A stretch of DNA of 64,000 nt from Maribellus luteus (GCF_003576475.1 NZ_QWGR01000002.1:434001-498000), one strand, 5' to 3'; numbered from the stretch's first letter, positions 54,176 through 63,310 are shown. Translations and numbers: made by a program. The notes: generated by a model not told the origin, from the letters alone.

Positions 54176-54772
54176 ATGCTGTTAATTTCAATACTCCCGG
54201 ATTGGTCGACAATGGAATTGTTCGAAAGAATATTTTGGTACCTGGCCATTCCAACTACCCTTATTTTGATTTTGCTGATGGTGCTTTCCATCTTTGGCGG
54301 AGATACGGATACCGATGTCGACACCGACGTGGATGCCGACATTGCAGATGGCGATACCATTCCTTTCCAGTTTATATCGGTGAAAAACATTGTGGCTTTC
54401 TTTGCGGTTTTTGGCTGGTCCGGAATTGGCTTTATCAATGCCGGAATGGCACCGTGGCTTGTCATTTTGCTGGCGGTTTTTTGTGGACTGCTGATGATGT
54501 TGCTGATGGGGACGCTGTTTTACCTGATGTCGAAACTGGCCGAGAACGGCACTTTGAAAATGAACAATGCCATTGGTAGGCTGGGCGAGGTGTATCTTCG
54601 TATTCCGGCCCAAAGAGGCGGGATGGGAAAAGTGCAGCTTACAGTTCAGGGATCGGTGCGTACGCTCGATGCCATTACCGACGACCTGGATGAAATTGCC
54701 ACCGCATCCATTGTACAGGTGGTTGATGTGATCGACGACAGCATTCTGCTGGTAAAAAAACAAGGAAATTAA
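54176..54772 (+). CDS. NfeD-like membrane protein (flotillin partner)
   Basis: The 198-residue protein has three membrane helices (about 15-38, 70-90 and 92-120) and a C-terminal OB-fold-like domain (GRLGEVYLRIPAQRGGMGKVQLTVQGS), as in NfeD/YuaF proteins that pair with flotillins. After the first helix comes an unusually acidic stretch of alternating Asp (DTDTDVDTDVDADIADGD, about 43-60). The start at 54176 is used. An internal ATG at 54212 (MELFERIF) is also possible. It lies 23 nt before the flotillin gene. Confidence 0.82.
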   Translation: MLLISILPDWSTMELFERIFWYLAIPTTLILILLMVLSIFGGDTDTDVDTDVDADIADGDTIPFQFISVKNIVAFFAVFGWSGIGFINAGMAPWLVILLAVFCGLLMMLLMGTLFYLMSKLAENGTLKMNNAIGRLGEVYLRIPAQRGGMGKVQLTVQGSVRTLDAITDDLDEIATASIVQVVDVIDDSILLVKKQGN

Positions 54773-54795
54773 ACACCCATAAAAACTAAAAATCA

Positions 54796-56217
54796 ATGCA
54801 AGATTATTTTGTTATTCTAATCACCGTTGCCGCCTTTTTCCTTTTTGTAATAGTGGTGGCAATGATGAGGAGGTACAAACGATGCCCCTCCGACCGCATT
54901 CTGGTGGTGTATGGTAAAATTGGCAAAGGCTCCGACCGCGAATCACGTTCATCGAAGTGTATTCACGGGGGTGCTGCGTTTATCTGGCCCATCATTCATT
55001 CGTATGCATTTCTGGATTTAACACCTATTTCCATCGAAATCAACCTGACCAACGCACTGAGTAAGCAAAACATTCGTGTGGACGTGCCTTCCCGTTTTAC
55101 GGTGGGTATTTCAACCGAACCCAATGTAATGAACAATGCTGCCGAGCGTTTGCTGGGTTTATCGCAAGACCTGATCAGCAATCTGGCAAAAGACATCATT
55201 TTTGGTCAGTTGCGTTTGGTAGTGGCTACCATGGAAATCGAAGAGATCAACAGCAACCGCGACTTGTTTTTGGCAGCGGTTTCGTCAAATGTGGAAGCGG
55301 AACTGAAAAAGATCGGTTTGAAACTGATCAACGTAAACGTAACCGACATCAACGACGAGTCGGGCTATATTGAAGCGCTGGGTAAAGAAGCTGCTGCAAA
55401 GGCCATCAACGACGCCAAGAAAAGTGTGGCGGAGAAAAACCGTGACGGGGAAATTGGACAGGCCATGGCACATCGCGAACAACGTGTGCAGGTGGCCAGT
55501 GCTGATGCTACCGCTGTGGAAGGGGAGAACCTGGCAAAAGTTACGATTGCCAACTCGGATGCCGATCGTCGGGAGAGGGAAGCTGAGGCGAACCGCCGTG
55601 CGGTGGCTGCCGAGAAAGTAACCGATGCCCAGGCGCTGCAGGAAGCCTATGCTGCCGAAAAACTGGCCGAGCAGGTGAGGGCCGAGAGAGACAAAGCTAC
55701 GCAGGTGGCCAACATTGTGGTTCCGGCCGAAATCGATAAACAAAAAGTGGAGATTGATGCCGAAGCCATAGCCGAACAAAAACGCCGGATCGCCAAAGGG
55801 GAAGCCGACGCGATTTACGTGAAAATGGCGGCAGAAGGAAAAGGTATATACGAAATCCTGAGCAAACAGGCCGAAGGTTTTGAAAAACTGGTGAAGGCTG
55901 CCGGTGGCGATGCACAAAGTGCTGCCCTGATGATGATCACCGACAAATTGCCTGAACTGGTGAAAACACAGGTGGAAGCCATCAAGAACATTAAGATCGA
56001 TAAAGTTACGGTTTGGGAAACCGGTAACGGCAAAGACGGTAAAACATCGACTGCCAACTTTATGCAGGGACTGCTGGGCTCTCTTCCTCCGCTCGACGAT
56101 GTATTTAAATCGGCCGGGATGGAACTGCCCAATTATCTGAAAGGCACACCCGCCGAAGAAGTGGCTACTGAAGAGGCTCCTGAAGTGAGCGATGAAACAG
56201 ACTTTGATCCGAAATAA
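54796..56217 (+). CDS. flotillin-like SPFH domain protein
   Basis: The 473-residue protein has one N-terminal membrane helix, a prohibitin-type SPFH domain (about 40-210), and a long coiled coil rich in Glu-Ala repeats (about 215-360). The C-terminal part contains LAKVTIANSDADRREREAE and ends in a low-complexity acidic tail. Flotillins scaffold membrane microdomains. The pairing with an NfeD gene is the usual one. Confidence 0.9.
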   Translation: MQDYFVILITVAAFFLFVIVVAMMRRYKRCPSDRILVVYGKIGKGSDRESRSSKCIHGGAAFIWPIIHSYAFLDLTPISIEINLTNALSKQNIRVDVPSRFTVGISTEPNVMNNAAERLLGLSQDLISNLAKDIIFGQLRLVVATMEIEEINSNRDLFLAAVSSNVEAELKKIGLKLINVNVTDINDESGYIEALGKEAAAKAINDAKKSVAEKNRDGEIGQAMAHREQRVQVASADATAVEGENLAKVTIANSDADRREREAEANRRAVAAEKVTDAQALQEAYAAEKLAEQVRAERDKATQVANIVVPAEIDKQKVEIDAEAIAEQKRRIAKGEADAIYVKMAAEGKGIYEILSKQAEGFEKLVKAAGGDAQSAALMMITDKLPELVKTQVEAIKNIKIDKVTVWETGNGKDGKTSTANFMQGLLGSLPPLDDVFKSAGMELPNYLKGTPAEEVATEEAPEVSDETDFDPK

Positions 56218-56239
56218 CATCGGACGACGATACAACGCA

Positions 56240-56276
56240 AAACACCGGTTTTCTTTTTTTGAAGGCCGGTGTTTTT
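56240..56276 (+). terminator. terminator of the NfeD-flotillin operon
   Basis: AACACCGG pairs with CCGGTGTT and is followed by TTTTTG. The loop is T-rich. Confidence 0.8.
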
Positions 56277-56409
56277 GTTGAAGGACTGAAGGATTGAGGT
56301 ACTGAGTTCAGGGTTCAGCGTTTAAAGTTCAGAGTGTTTCGTGCTACGAACTATTGCCAAATTGCTAAACTGTTAAATTTTAGAATGAGCTTTGTCCCGT
56401 GCACTACAA

Positions 56410-56640
56410 GAAAAAACAGCCAACGTTTCTTGTCCTGATGAAAGGTGAGCAACGTGGTCAGGACGTTTGTCGCCCAGAAGATAAAGGACGTAACGTATTT
56501 GGTACGTTTGTCGTCCAATCGAAAAAGGAGGCAATGTACTCAGTACATTGCGCCCCCCTATGAAAAGTGAATGAATGTACTCAGTACGTTTGTCGTTCAA
56601 AAGAAAAGGAAGCTAACGTAGCTAGTACGTTTGCTGCCAA
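56410..56640. repeat. 41-bp tandem repeat with 17-bp palindromes
   Basis: Palindromes start at 56451, 56492, 56533, 56574 and 56615, an exact 41-bp period, with a sixth degraded copy at 56410. They read AACGTggtcaggACGTT, AACGTAtttggTACGTT, AATGTActcagTACATT, AATGTActcagTACGTT, AACGTAgctagTACGTT. The third copy changes both arms together, which keeps the pairing. The linker reads TTGTCGCCCA then GAAAAGGA. There are no spacers of CRISPR type. Confidence 0.88.
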
Positions 56641-56899
56641 CGCTGGATTGGATTTATGATTTGTAAAACATCCTTGCTAACAAGGTCCAATCCCAAAACA
56701 GCTGAATATTCAGAACTACTTTATGTGGAATAAATCAGGGAATGTTAAATAAGAACACTTGCAGCTCAGCGTTTGTCGGCTAAATTGCCCCGTTGACCGA
56801 TAATTTTTTCAGAGATTGTTATTTTGCAGCTTTCTTTAATAATCTATACCAAAGCCGTAATTTGTACGGTAAAACAAATACTATTCAATAAAAATCAAT

Positions 56900-57823
56900 A
56901 TGGAATTATTTGAAGCGCGGAATGTGGAGAAGGTGTTTGCCTCTACCAAAGCCCTGTCGGATGTGAGCATTTCGGTAAAAGAGCAAAGCATTTTTGGCTT
57001 GCTGGGGCCCAACGGCGCCGGGAAAACCACGCTGATCCGCATCATTAACCAGATTACCGCACCGGATAAGGGCGAAATATTTTTAGCGGGGCGAAAAATG
57101 ACCCGCGCTGATATTTCGCAAATCGGCTACCTGCCCGAAGAAAGGGGTTTGTACAAAAAAATGAAGATCGGCGACCAGGCGATTTACCTGGCACAATTGA
57201 AAGGAATGTCGCGCGGGGATGCGGTTCGCAACCTCAAAAAGTGGTTCGAAAAATTTGACATCATGCCCTGGTGGAACAAAAAAGTGGAAGAACTCTCGAA
57301 AGGGATGCAACAGAAAGTTCAGTTTGTGACCACGGTGGTGCATCAACCCAAGCTGCTGATTTTCGACGAGCCTTTCAGCGGCTTCGACCCCATTAACGCC
57401 AACCTTCTGAAAGAAGAAATTCTGAACCTCCGCAGCGAAGGAGCTACCATTATCTTTTCGACCCACAACATGGGCTCGGTGGAAGAATTGTGTGACAGCA
57501 TTGCGCTGATCAACAAATCGGTGAAGATTGAGGATGGTCCTACTGACGCGATCCGTGAGAAATACAAGTCGAACATTTTTGACGTACGCTACCGCGGACA
57601 ATTTGCCGATGTGGAAAAAGTGCTGGGGGCTCAGTACGAGATCATCGGCCATGCTGAAACGGAGAAAGAAAACACCCTCAAAATTCAGTACCTGAACGGC
57701 AATTCAAACAACGACCTGTTGCAGGCCTTGATGCCGGTGGTAGAAATAAGTGCTTTTGAGGAGGTGATCCCAAGCATGAACGACGTGTTTATCAAAGCGG
57801 TTCAGAACGCCAACAAAAAGTGA
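56900..57823 (+). CDS. ABC-2 exporter ATP-binding protein
   Basis: The 307-residue ATPase has Walker A GPNGAGKTT, a signature LSKGMQQK (a common variant of LSGGQ in this family), Walker B LLIFDEPFSGFD and the switch His in FSTHNMG. The first 225 residues are the nucleotide-binding domain. A C-terminal extension follows (YKSNIFDVRYRGQFADVE). It is the type found with ABC-2 permeases such as NatAB. The permease gene follows after 45 nt. Confidence 0.93.
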   Translation: MELFEARNVEKVFASTKALSDVSISVKEQSIFGLLGPNGAGKTTLIRIINQITAPDKGEIFLAGRKMTRADISQIGYLPEERGLYKKMKIGDQAIYLAQLKGMSRGDAVRNLKKWFEKFDIMPWWNKKVEELSKGMQQKVQFVTTVVHQPKLLIFDEPFSGFDPINANLLKEEILNLRSEGATIIFSTHNMGSVEELCDSIALINKSVKIEDGPTDAIREKYKSNIFDVRYRGQFADVEKVLGAQYEIIGHAETEKENTLKIQYLNGNSNNDLLQALMPVVEISAFEEVIPSMNDVFIKAVQNANKK

Positions 57824-57868
57824 GAAACGGTTTCGAATATTACCACTTCATGAAGTAAATAAAGAACA

Positions 57869-59209
57869 ATGAACAATACATTTTTAATCCTGAAACAAGA
57901 GTATTTGAAAAGGGTCCAAAAGAAATCCTTTATCATTCTCACGATATTGATGCCCATTCTGATTGCCGGTGTGTATGCGCTGGTGATCTATTTTTCGGTG
58001 AAAGACGACACGCAGGAGAGAACCATTGCAGTGTACGACGAGTCGTCGCTGTTTTTAGGTGAGTTTGGTGACCAGGGAGCTACCAAATTCCACTTTGTCC
58101 CGCAAGAAGAATACACAGAACTGAAAGGTAAGTTAAAAGGCAGTGGCTACTATGCGGTGTTGTATATTCCCGGCAATATTTACACCAACAACCAGGCGCA
58201 GCTGGTATCAGAAAAGCAGTTGCCTTTGGAGCTGACCGAGCAGATCGAACGCCGGATGAGCCGTTTTATCGAGAACGACAAACGGCAGAAGGTGATCGAT
58301 GATTCGGGTATTCCCGACCTCGACGAGCGGCTAAAGCAAACCCGCACTTCGGTGCGGCTGAATACGCTGAAGCTGTCAGAATCGGGAGAGGCTAAAAAGA
58401 GCTCATCGATTGTGGCATTTATTGCCAGTTATGCGATGGGGATCATCATCTACTTTTTTGTGTTTATGTACGGCGCCATGGTTATGCGCAGCGTGATGGA
58501 AGAAAAGAAAAGCCGCATCATCGAGGTGATCATATCATCGGTAAAGCCTTCGCAATTAATGGCCGGAAAGATCATCGGTACGGCGTTGGTTGGATTAACT
58601 CAGGTGGCGATTTGGGTGGCTTTGGGCGGTATCGGACTTTTTGTAGTGCAGGGATTTTTTGCGCCTGAAACGGCTCAGCAAATGGGGCAAAGCCTCATGG
58701 AAGCACAGGGGGGAATGAATCCTGCCATGGCACAGGCTGCCGAACCCAATAAGGTGAACGAAATCATGGAAATGATCGGTAACCTGAATATTCCGCTGAT
58801 CCTGTTTTCGTTTGTATTTTATTTCCTGGCCGGTTACCTTTTGTACAGTTCGTTGCTGGGCGCCGTTGGTGCCGCTGTCGACAACGACGAAGATTCGCAG
58901 CAGATGGTTTTTCCGGTAACTTTCCCGCTCATTCTTTCGATCATGTTGCTGTTCCCGATTGCCAAAAATCCCGAAGGGCAGCTGGCATTCTGGACATCGA
59001 TCATTCCATTTACTTCGCCTGTTGCTATGATGGCCCGCATTCCTTATGGTTTACCAACCTGGGAAATTCTGCTTTCGATGGCGCTGTTGGTGTTGGCAAC
59101 CGTGGGAGCCATCTACGCCGCTGCGAAAATCTACCGCGTAGGTTTGCTGATGTACGGGAAAAAGGTGAATTTGAAAGAGCTGATCAAGTGGTTGCGGTAT
59201 AAAAATTAA
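57869..59209 (+). CDS. ABC-2 type permease (NatB-like)
   Basis: The 446-residue membrane protein has one N-terminal helix (about 22-45), a large extracytoplasmic loop (about 46-190), and then five to six helices. Family features are the start LKQEYLKRVQKKSFIILTILMPIL and VMRSVMEEKKSRIIEVIISSVKPSQLMAGKIIG around 210-240. The substrate is unknown. Relatives export sodium, antibiotics or lipids. Confidence 0.92.
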   Translation: MNNTFLILKQEYLKRVQKKSFIILTILMPILIAGVYALVIYFSVKDDTQERTIAVYDESSLFLGEFGDQGATKFHFVPQEEYTELKGKLKGSGYYAVLYIPGNIYTNNQAQLVSEKQLPLELTEQIERRMSRFIENDKRQKVIDDSGIPDLDERLKQTRTSVRLNTLKLSESGEAKKSSSIVAFIASYAMGIIIYFFVFMYGAMVMRSVMEEKKSRIIEVIISSVKPSQLMAGKIIGTALVGLTQVAIWVALGGIGLFVVQGFFAPETAQQMGQSLMEAQGGMNPAMAQAAEPNKVNEIMEMIGNLNIPLILFSFVFYFLAGYLLYSSLLGAVGAAVDNDEDSQQMVFPVTFPLILSIMLLFPIAKNPEGQLAFWTSIIPFTSPVAMMARIPYGLPTWEILLSMALLVLATVGAIYAAAKIYRVGLLMYGKKVNLKELIKWLRYKN

Positions 59210-59284
59210 AAAATCTCAAAAAAAGAAGGATAATCCTTTGTGTGTTATTTAGATTTAATAAAAATTACCTATATTGCTCAAATT

Positions 59285-59353
59285 ATGACAATAATCATGT
59301 ACCATACTTATATGTGTTGCTGTTCGGAAATTTCCGGAAAGGTATTGTCGTAG
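59285..59353 (+). CDS. cysteine-codon leader peptide upstream of cysK
   Basis: This short frame starts ATG at 59285 (or ATG at 59297) and ends TAG at 59351-59353. The product is 22 residues, with the context YHTYMCCCSEISGKV. Three consecutive cysteine codons (TGT TGC TGT, 59315-59323) stand at positions 11-13. It lies immediately before a terminator that precedes cysK, the layout of a ribosome-mediated attenuator sensing charged tRNA-Cys. Expression is inferred and has not been seen. Confidence 0.7.
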   Translation: MTIIMYHTYMCCCSEISGKVLS

Positions 59354-59416
59354 TATAAATTGAACTTAGTCGAGTGACGATAACAAGGCCTTTCCGAATA
59401 ACGGGAAGGCTTTTTT
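59335..59416 (+). promoter_or_regulatory. cysK attenuator: antiterminator and terminator
   Basis: Terminator arms: AAGGCCTTTCCG (59385-59396) with CGGGAAGGCTT (59402-59412, one bulged base and one G-T pair), loop AATAA, then TTTTTT. Antiterminator: CGGAAAGG (59335-59342) is an exact complement of CCTTTCCG (59389-59396), the left arm of the terminator. A competing first helix CGGAAA/TTTCCG (59325-59336) overlaps the antiterminator arm. A ribosome stalled at the Cys codons would cover the first helix and favour antitermination. A ribosome that reached the stop codon would cover the antiterminator and favour termination. Confidence 0.75.
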
Positions 59417-59544
59417 ATTGGCATTTATTTAGAAGAAACATATAACTCAAAAAAATAGAACAAGATGACACAGGTTCCGAACAGTCGGCAGACCAAAGGA
59501 AAGGTGGCGTCTTAATCCGTAAAGGAGAAATTAAAATTAACAAG

Positions 59545-60456
<912 letters not shown>

Positions 60457-60596
60457 AAAGGGAGCCGGTTAGTTTTAACTGGCTCTCCATCGTTTTGGGG
60501 CAAGAAAGTTCGGGTCGATGGGGGACGTGTCAATGTAGTTGATCGAACAAAAGTCCAGAATGGTTGTTTCTTTCGTAATCAAAGAAATTTTTAAAA

Positions 60597-61070
60597 ATGA
60601 AGAAAGGAGCAGCTATGTTTTTAACAGGATTACTTGTAGGAATAGGCCTGATGGTGGTTTTAATCGTTGTGGTTTTGCCTAAACAAATGTTTGTGATCAA
60701 CGAAAGCAAACTTGGCTTTGACGAAACGGTAGAAGCGATCACGCAATCGGTTCAGGAAAACAAGTGGAGCATGCCGCATGTGTACGATTTGCAGGCAACC
60801 ATGAAAAAGAACGGATTGGAAGTAAGACCGGTAAAGGTGTTTTCGTTGTGCAAACCGGAACATGCCTACAGAATTCTCAGCGACGATAACGAACGAATGG
60901 TATCTGCTTTAATGCCTTGCCGGGTTGCCGTGTACGAAAAAGGAGGAAAAACTTATGTGTCGATGCTGAACTCGGGACTTTTTTCTAAATTGATGGGGAA
61001 AAAGGTAAAAGAAGTGATGGGAGATGCCAGCGCCGAGAACCTGCAGATTCTTGCTCCGGTAGTTAGGTAG
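60597..61070 (+). CDS. DUF302 membrane-anchored protein
   Basis: The 157-residue protein has one N-terminal membrane helix (MKKGAAMFLTGLLVGIGLMVV) and a soluble DUF302 domain: KLGFDETVEAITQSVQENKWSMP, VRPVKVFSLCKPEHAYRILSDD with a Cys, MVSALMPCRVAVYEKGG with a second Cys. The family's function is unknown. It lies 140 nt after cysK and 41 nt before a heavy-metal lipoprotein gene. Confidence 0.83.
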   Translation: MKKGAAMFLTGLLVGIGLMVVLIVVVLPKQMFVINESKLGFDETVEAITQSVQENKWSMPHVYDLQATMKKNGLEVRPVKVFSLCKPEHAYRILSDDNERMVSALMPCRVAVYEKGGKTYVSMLNSGLFSKLMGKKVKEVMGDASAENLQILAPVVR

Positions 61071-61111
61071 TCGATTGAACGAATAAGAATAAAAATCAAA
61101 AACTAACAAAG

Positions 61112-61423
61112 ATGAAGAAAGTACTGTTTTTACTGCTTGCCATTGGTTTGTTTGCCTGTGGTTCGGCAGAAAAGAAGACGGACGCCAAGTCGGCGGCTGC
61201 GGCCGAGGTGACGGAAGTTTCGCTGAGTATTGGCGGAATGACCTGCGAACATTGTGTGATGTCAGTGGAAAAAGGGATCGGCAGTTTGGAAGGAATTGAA
61301 GCCGTGAAGGTGACGCTCAGTGATTCAACCGCCGTGGTAAAATACAACGCTTCGGTGTTGAAGCTCGACGATATTAAAGAAGCTGTAAAAAAGCGTGGCT
61401 ACGAAGTGAAATCTACCGAATAG
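61112..61423 (+). CDS. heavy-metal-associated (HMA) domain lipoprotein
   Basis: The 103-residue protein has a lipoprotein signal (LLLAIGLFAC, Cys16). Its HMA domain carries the metal motif GMTCEHC, followed by MSVEKGIGSLEGIEAVKV, as in copper chaperones and the N-termini of copper ATPases. The likely role is binding copper or a similar soft metal at the membrane surface. It is a neighbour of DUF302 and cysK, but no metal exporter is nearby. Confidence 0.88.
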   Translation: MKKVLFLLLAIGLFACGSAEKKTDAKSAAAAEVTEVSLSIGGMTCEHCVMSVEKGIGSLEGIEAVKVTLSDSTAVVKYNASVLKLDDIKEAVKKRGYEVKSTE

Positions 61424-61518
61424 GCTTGTTTTTAACCGGTTGGGGAAAATAATCGGTCGTATTTCTTTTAAGTTTGGGTAGATTTTGTATATTGAGCCAA
61501 TGTGATGAAATTGAAAAC

Positions 61519-61665
61519 ATGAAAACAAACAACAGAAAATTAGAGACCAGGGAACGGGGTCCGGTTTGGAAAGCAAAAATCGGCCTGCATTCCGGGATTT
61601 CGAACAAGACGTTTACCGTCTTCAGAAAATCCAAAAAATGGGAAACGTACATCTATCTGAATTAA
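61519..61665 (+). CDS. possible small basic protein, 48 residues
   Basis: This open frame begins MKTNNRKLETRERGPVWK and ends WETYIYLN, and stops two bases before a strong terminator. It has no recognised family, and no ribosome binding site decides the start. The base composition is like that of its neighbours. It could equally be a chance frame in the 3' region of the cysK transcript. Confidence 0.3.
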   Translation: MKTNNRKLETRERGPVWKAKIGLHSGISNKTFTVFRKSKKWETYIYLN

Positions 61666-61667
61666 AT

Positions 61668-61699
61668 AAAAGCTCCGGTCAAACGACCGGAGCTTTTTT
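61668..61699 (+). terminator. terminator downstream of the cysK group
   Basis: The 12-bp stem AAAGCTCCGGTC/GACCGGAGCTTT has loop AAAC and is followed by TTTT. The GCTCCGGTC core is shared with the carB terminator at 63393-63430. Confidence 0.88.
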
Positions 61700-61724
61700 A
61701 TGTTGGCCTTAGGGTGTTGGGAGC

Positions 61725-61890
61725 TTATACCAAAATTACCTCAGACTGAGCCTTATAATTCCATTTCTTTGCGTTTATGCTTCGTTATAAAAACTCAACA
61801 GAACTTTGGCTATGCTTCCTTTTTATGCCTTGCCTAAACACAAATATTCTGAAATTATTTAAGGCTCACCTTGAAGTAAATTTGGTATTA
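61725..61890. mobile_element. MITE-like element, 160 bp with TTA target duplication
   Basis: The terminal inverted repeats begin TACCAAA (61728) and end TTTGGTA (61887). Each arm is about 33-35 bp and they agree at about 28 positions, both containing TGAGCCTTA in the same orientation relative to the ends. TTA flanks the element on both sides (61725-61727 and 61888-61890), the size of a small target duplication. The right TTA is the serpin stop codon (TAA on the minus strand). The element has no coding capacity. Confidence 0.7.
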
Positions 61891-63129
61891 TACTTCTAGC
61901 GGATTATAAACCGTGCCAATAAACAACAACGTATTGGTGGTGCGTTCGCGGACGACGAAAACAAACGGTTTGTCGAAATGTACCGTAGGTGTTCCTCCGC
62001 CTGCTGAGGTTACTTCGAATCCGATGGTAGTAACAGCGGCGGCTTCTGTTCCTTCTTCATTTACATCCACAAAAGTGTTTTGTTTTACGAAGGAAATAAA
62101 CGTGGTAACATCGCTCAGGTTTGAGAAATCCGCAGGACCAAAGGCATCTGTCATACCAAGATTCTGAAGATACTCATTCAGTTTTTTCTCGTACTTGAAT
62201 TTGAATTTTGGCAGCAGTACATTGTATTTGATTTTAGCTTCCTGCTGGTCGAGCTCCGAAGTGATTTCTTCGTAGGTTTCTCCGGTAAATACGGGTAGCA
62301 TTCCGGGCAGGCTTTCGTTGGGTAAAATAAGGTCCATTACAAAATTATCGCGGCCATAGCTGAGTTCGTATGCCGAGAATCCATTTCCGTTGTATCTTCT
62401 TAGCGGAATTTTTCCCGACATGGTAGGGACTTCGATACTTTCACCATTGGTGAGAGTAAAAGGCAAATTCTCCGTATCGTTTTTTTCAAACTGTTGTGTC
62501 CAGTCGCCTTTAAAATACACCGCGTTTAGCAGGAACATTACTGCATCGCCTGAGATTTCATTTAAAACTTTGTCGATTTTTCCGTTTGTATGATCCGATG
62601 CCCAACCGTTGATTCGCTTCAAGGTGTTGACTACGTCGCTAAAATCAAGTCCTTCAATATCTGCCTGGTAATCGGTTTGCATGGCCTCTTTGTACGAAGG
62701 TTTTACCGGAAATCCATTCCTGTAAAACATGGCATTGGCCAGGTTAAGCGTCACTTTGTTGTCGGCTTCCAGTAATTGCTCTACCAGTGTTTGGTAAAGC
62801 TCATTTATTTCGTCCTGAGTCAGGTTGTTATAGCCGAGCATGTCGCGCATTTGCGTAAAAGTATTGCCGGCTGCTCCGTTCATGGCCATGTTCAAAGCTA
62901 TGTTGGCGCTAAGGGGCGAAAGCATCATGTTTTTCTGTTCTGCACCGGCTACTTCAGTAAAAAGCGAAATGCCAAAATGGTTGCTTTTGGTCAACACCTC
63001 GTTGGCGTAGTCGGGAAGTACGATGGATTTGGGCTCCCTGGTTTCGGGTTGATCGTCGTCGTTGCTTTGCTGGCAGCTTAGCAGCCCCGTAAGCAGGAAG
63101 GCAAGAAGAAGCGTAACATTTGTTTTCAT
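61888..63129 (-). CDS. serpin family lipoprotein (protease inhibitor)
   Basis: The 413-residue protein has a lipoprotein signal ending LLSC (Cys19) and the serpin fold: MLSPLSANIALNMAMNGAAGNTFTQM, NAVYFKGDWTQQF, FVDVNEEGTEAAAVTTIGF and a C-terminal FDKPFVFVVRERTTNTLLFIGTVYNP. The hinge EEGTEAAAVT matches inhibitory serpins, so it probably traps serine or cysteine proteases. The reactive bond is in the following 10 residues. Its stop codon coincides with the end of a MITE-like element. Confidence 0.93.
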   Translation of the reverse strand: MKTNVTLLLAFLLTGLLSCQQSNDDDQPETREPKSIVLPDYANEVLTKSNHFGISLFTEVAGAEQKNMMLSPLSANIALNMAMNGAAGNTFTQMRDMLGYNNLTQDEINELYQTLVEQLLEADNKVTLNLANAMFYRNGFPVKPSYKEAMQTDYQADIEGLDFSDVVNTLKRINGWASDHTNGKIDKVLNEISGDAVMFLLNAVYFKGDWTQQFEKNDTENLPFTLTNGESIEVPTMSGKIPLRRYNGNGFSAYELSYGRDNFVMDLILPNESLPGMLPVFTGETYEEITSELDQQEAKIKYNVLLPKFKFKYEKKLNEYLQNLGMTDAFGPADFSNLSDVTTFISFVKQNTFVDVNEEGTEAAAVTTIGFEVTSAGGGTPTVHFDKPFVFVVRERTTNTLLFIGTVYNPLEV

Positions 63130-63310
63130 CTCATTAAAATTGTTTATTTAGTTAGTATTCGATGGAACTCCCATGATTTTAATTATACCTGTTTGTGGCA
63201 ATTCTTCGTCATGGTCGTTTCATAGTCAAGTTTTTGAATGATAGATTTTTTACTTAGATGGATTTGCTTGGGAAATGGTTGCTTTGTGTTCGGAATTTAT
63301 TTTACAAAAG

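Larger units (their letters stand above)
56218..56899. other. 680-bp non-coding region with a 41-bp palindromic tandem repeat
   Basis: It holds the flotillin terminator, low-complexity words at 56285-56383 (gttcagggttcagcg; ctattgccaaattgctaaactg), the 41-bp array at 56410-56640, and then an AT-rich run to the ABC gene. No gene is supported. Confidence 0.6.
59210..59544. other. 335-bp leader region of cysK
   Basis: It contains the cysteine-codon leader peptide gene, an antiterminator segment and an intrinsic terminator (listed separately), then 128 nt of AT-rich sequence to the cysK start. The -7 box is unclear. TATATTG at 59271-59277 is one base short of the consensus. Confidence 0.6.
61424..61887. 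other. region with a doubtful small ORF, a terminator and a MITE-like element
   Basis: 61519-61665 is a small open frame (listed). 61668-61699 is a terminator. 61728-61887 is the MITE-like element. Nothing else is seen. Confidence 0.6.

Noticed and set aside
56373-56600. 75-residue frame on the minus strand across the 41-bp array
   Set aside because: It follows the repeat and has no start signal or family match. It arises from repeated words.
59465-59515. Second short frame in the cysK leader (MTQVPNSRQ...)
   Set aside because: It holds no Cys and overlaps no terminator. It contains GGAAAGGT again, but after the terminator, so it cannot act in the attenuator.
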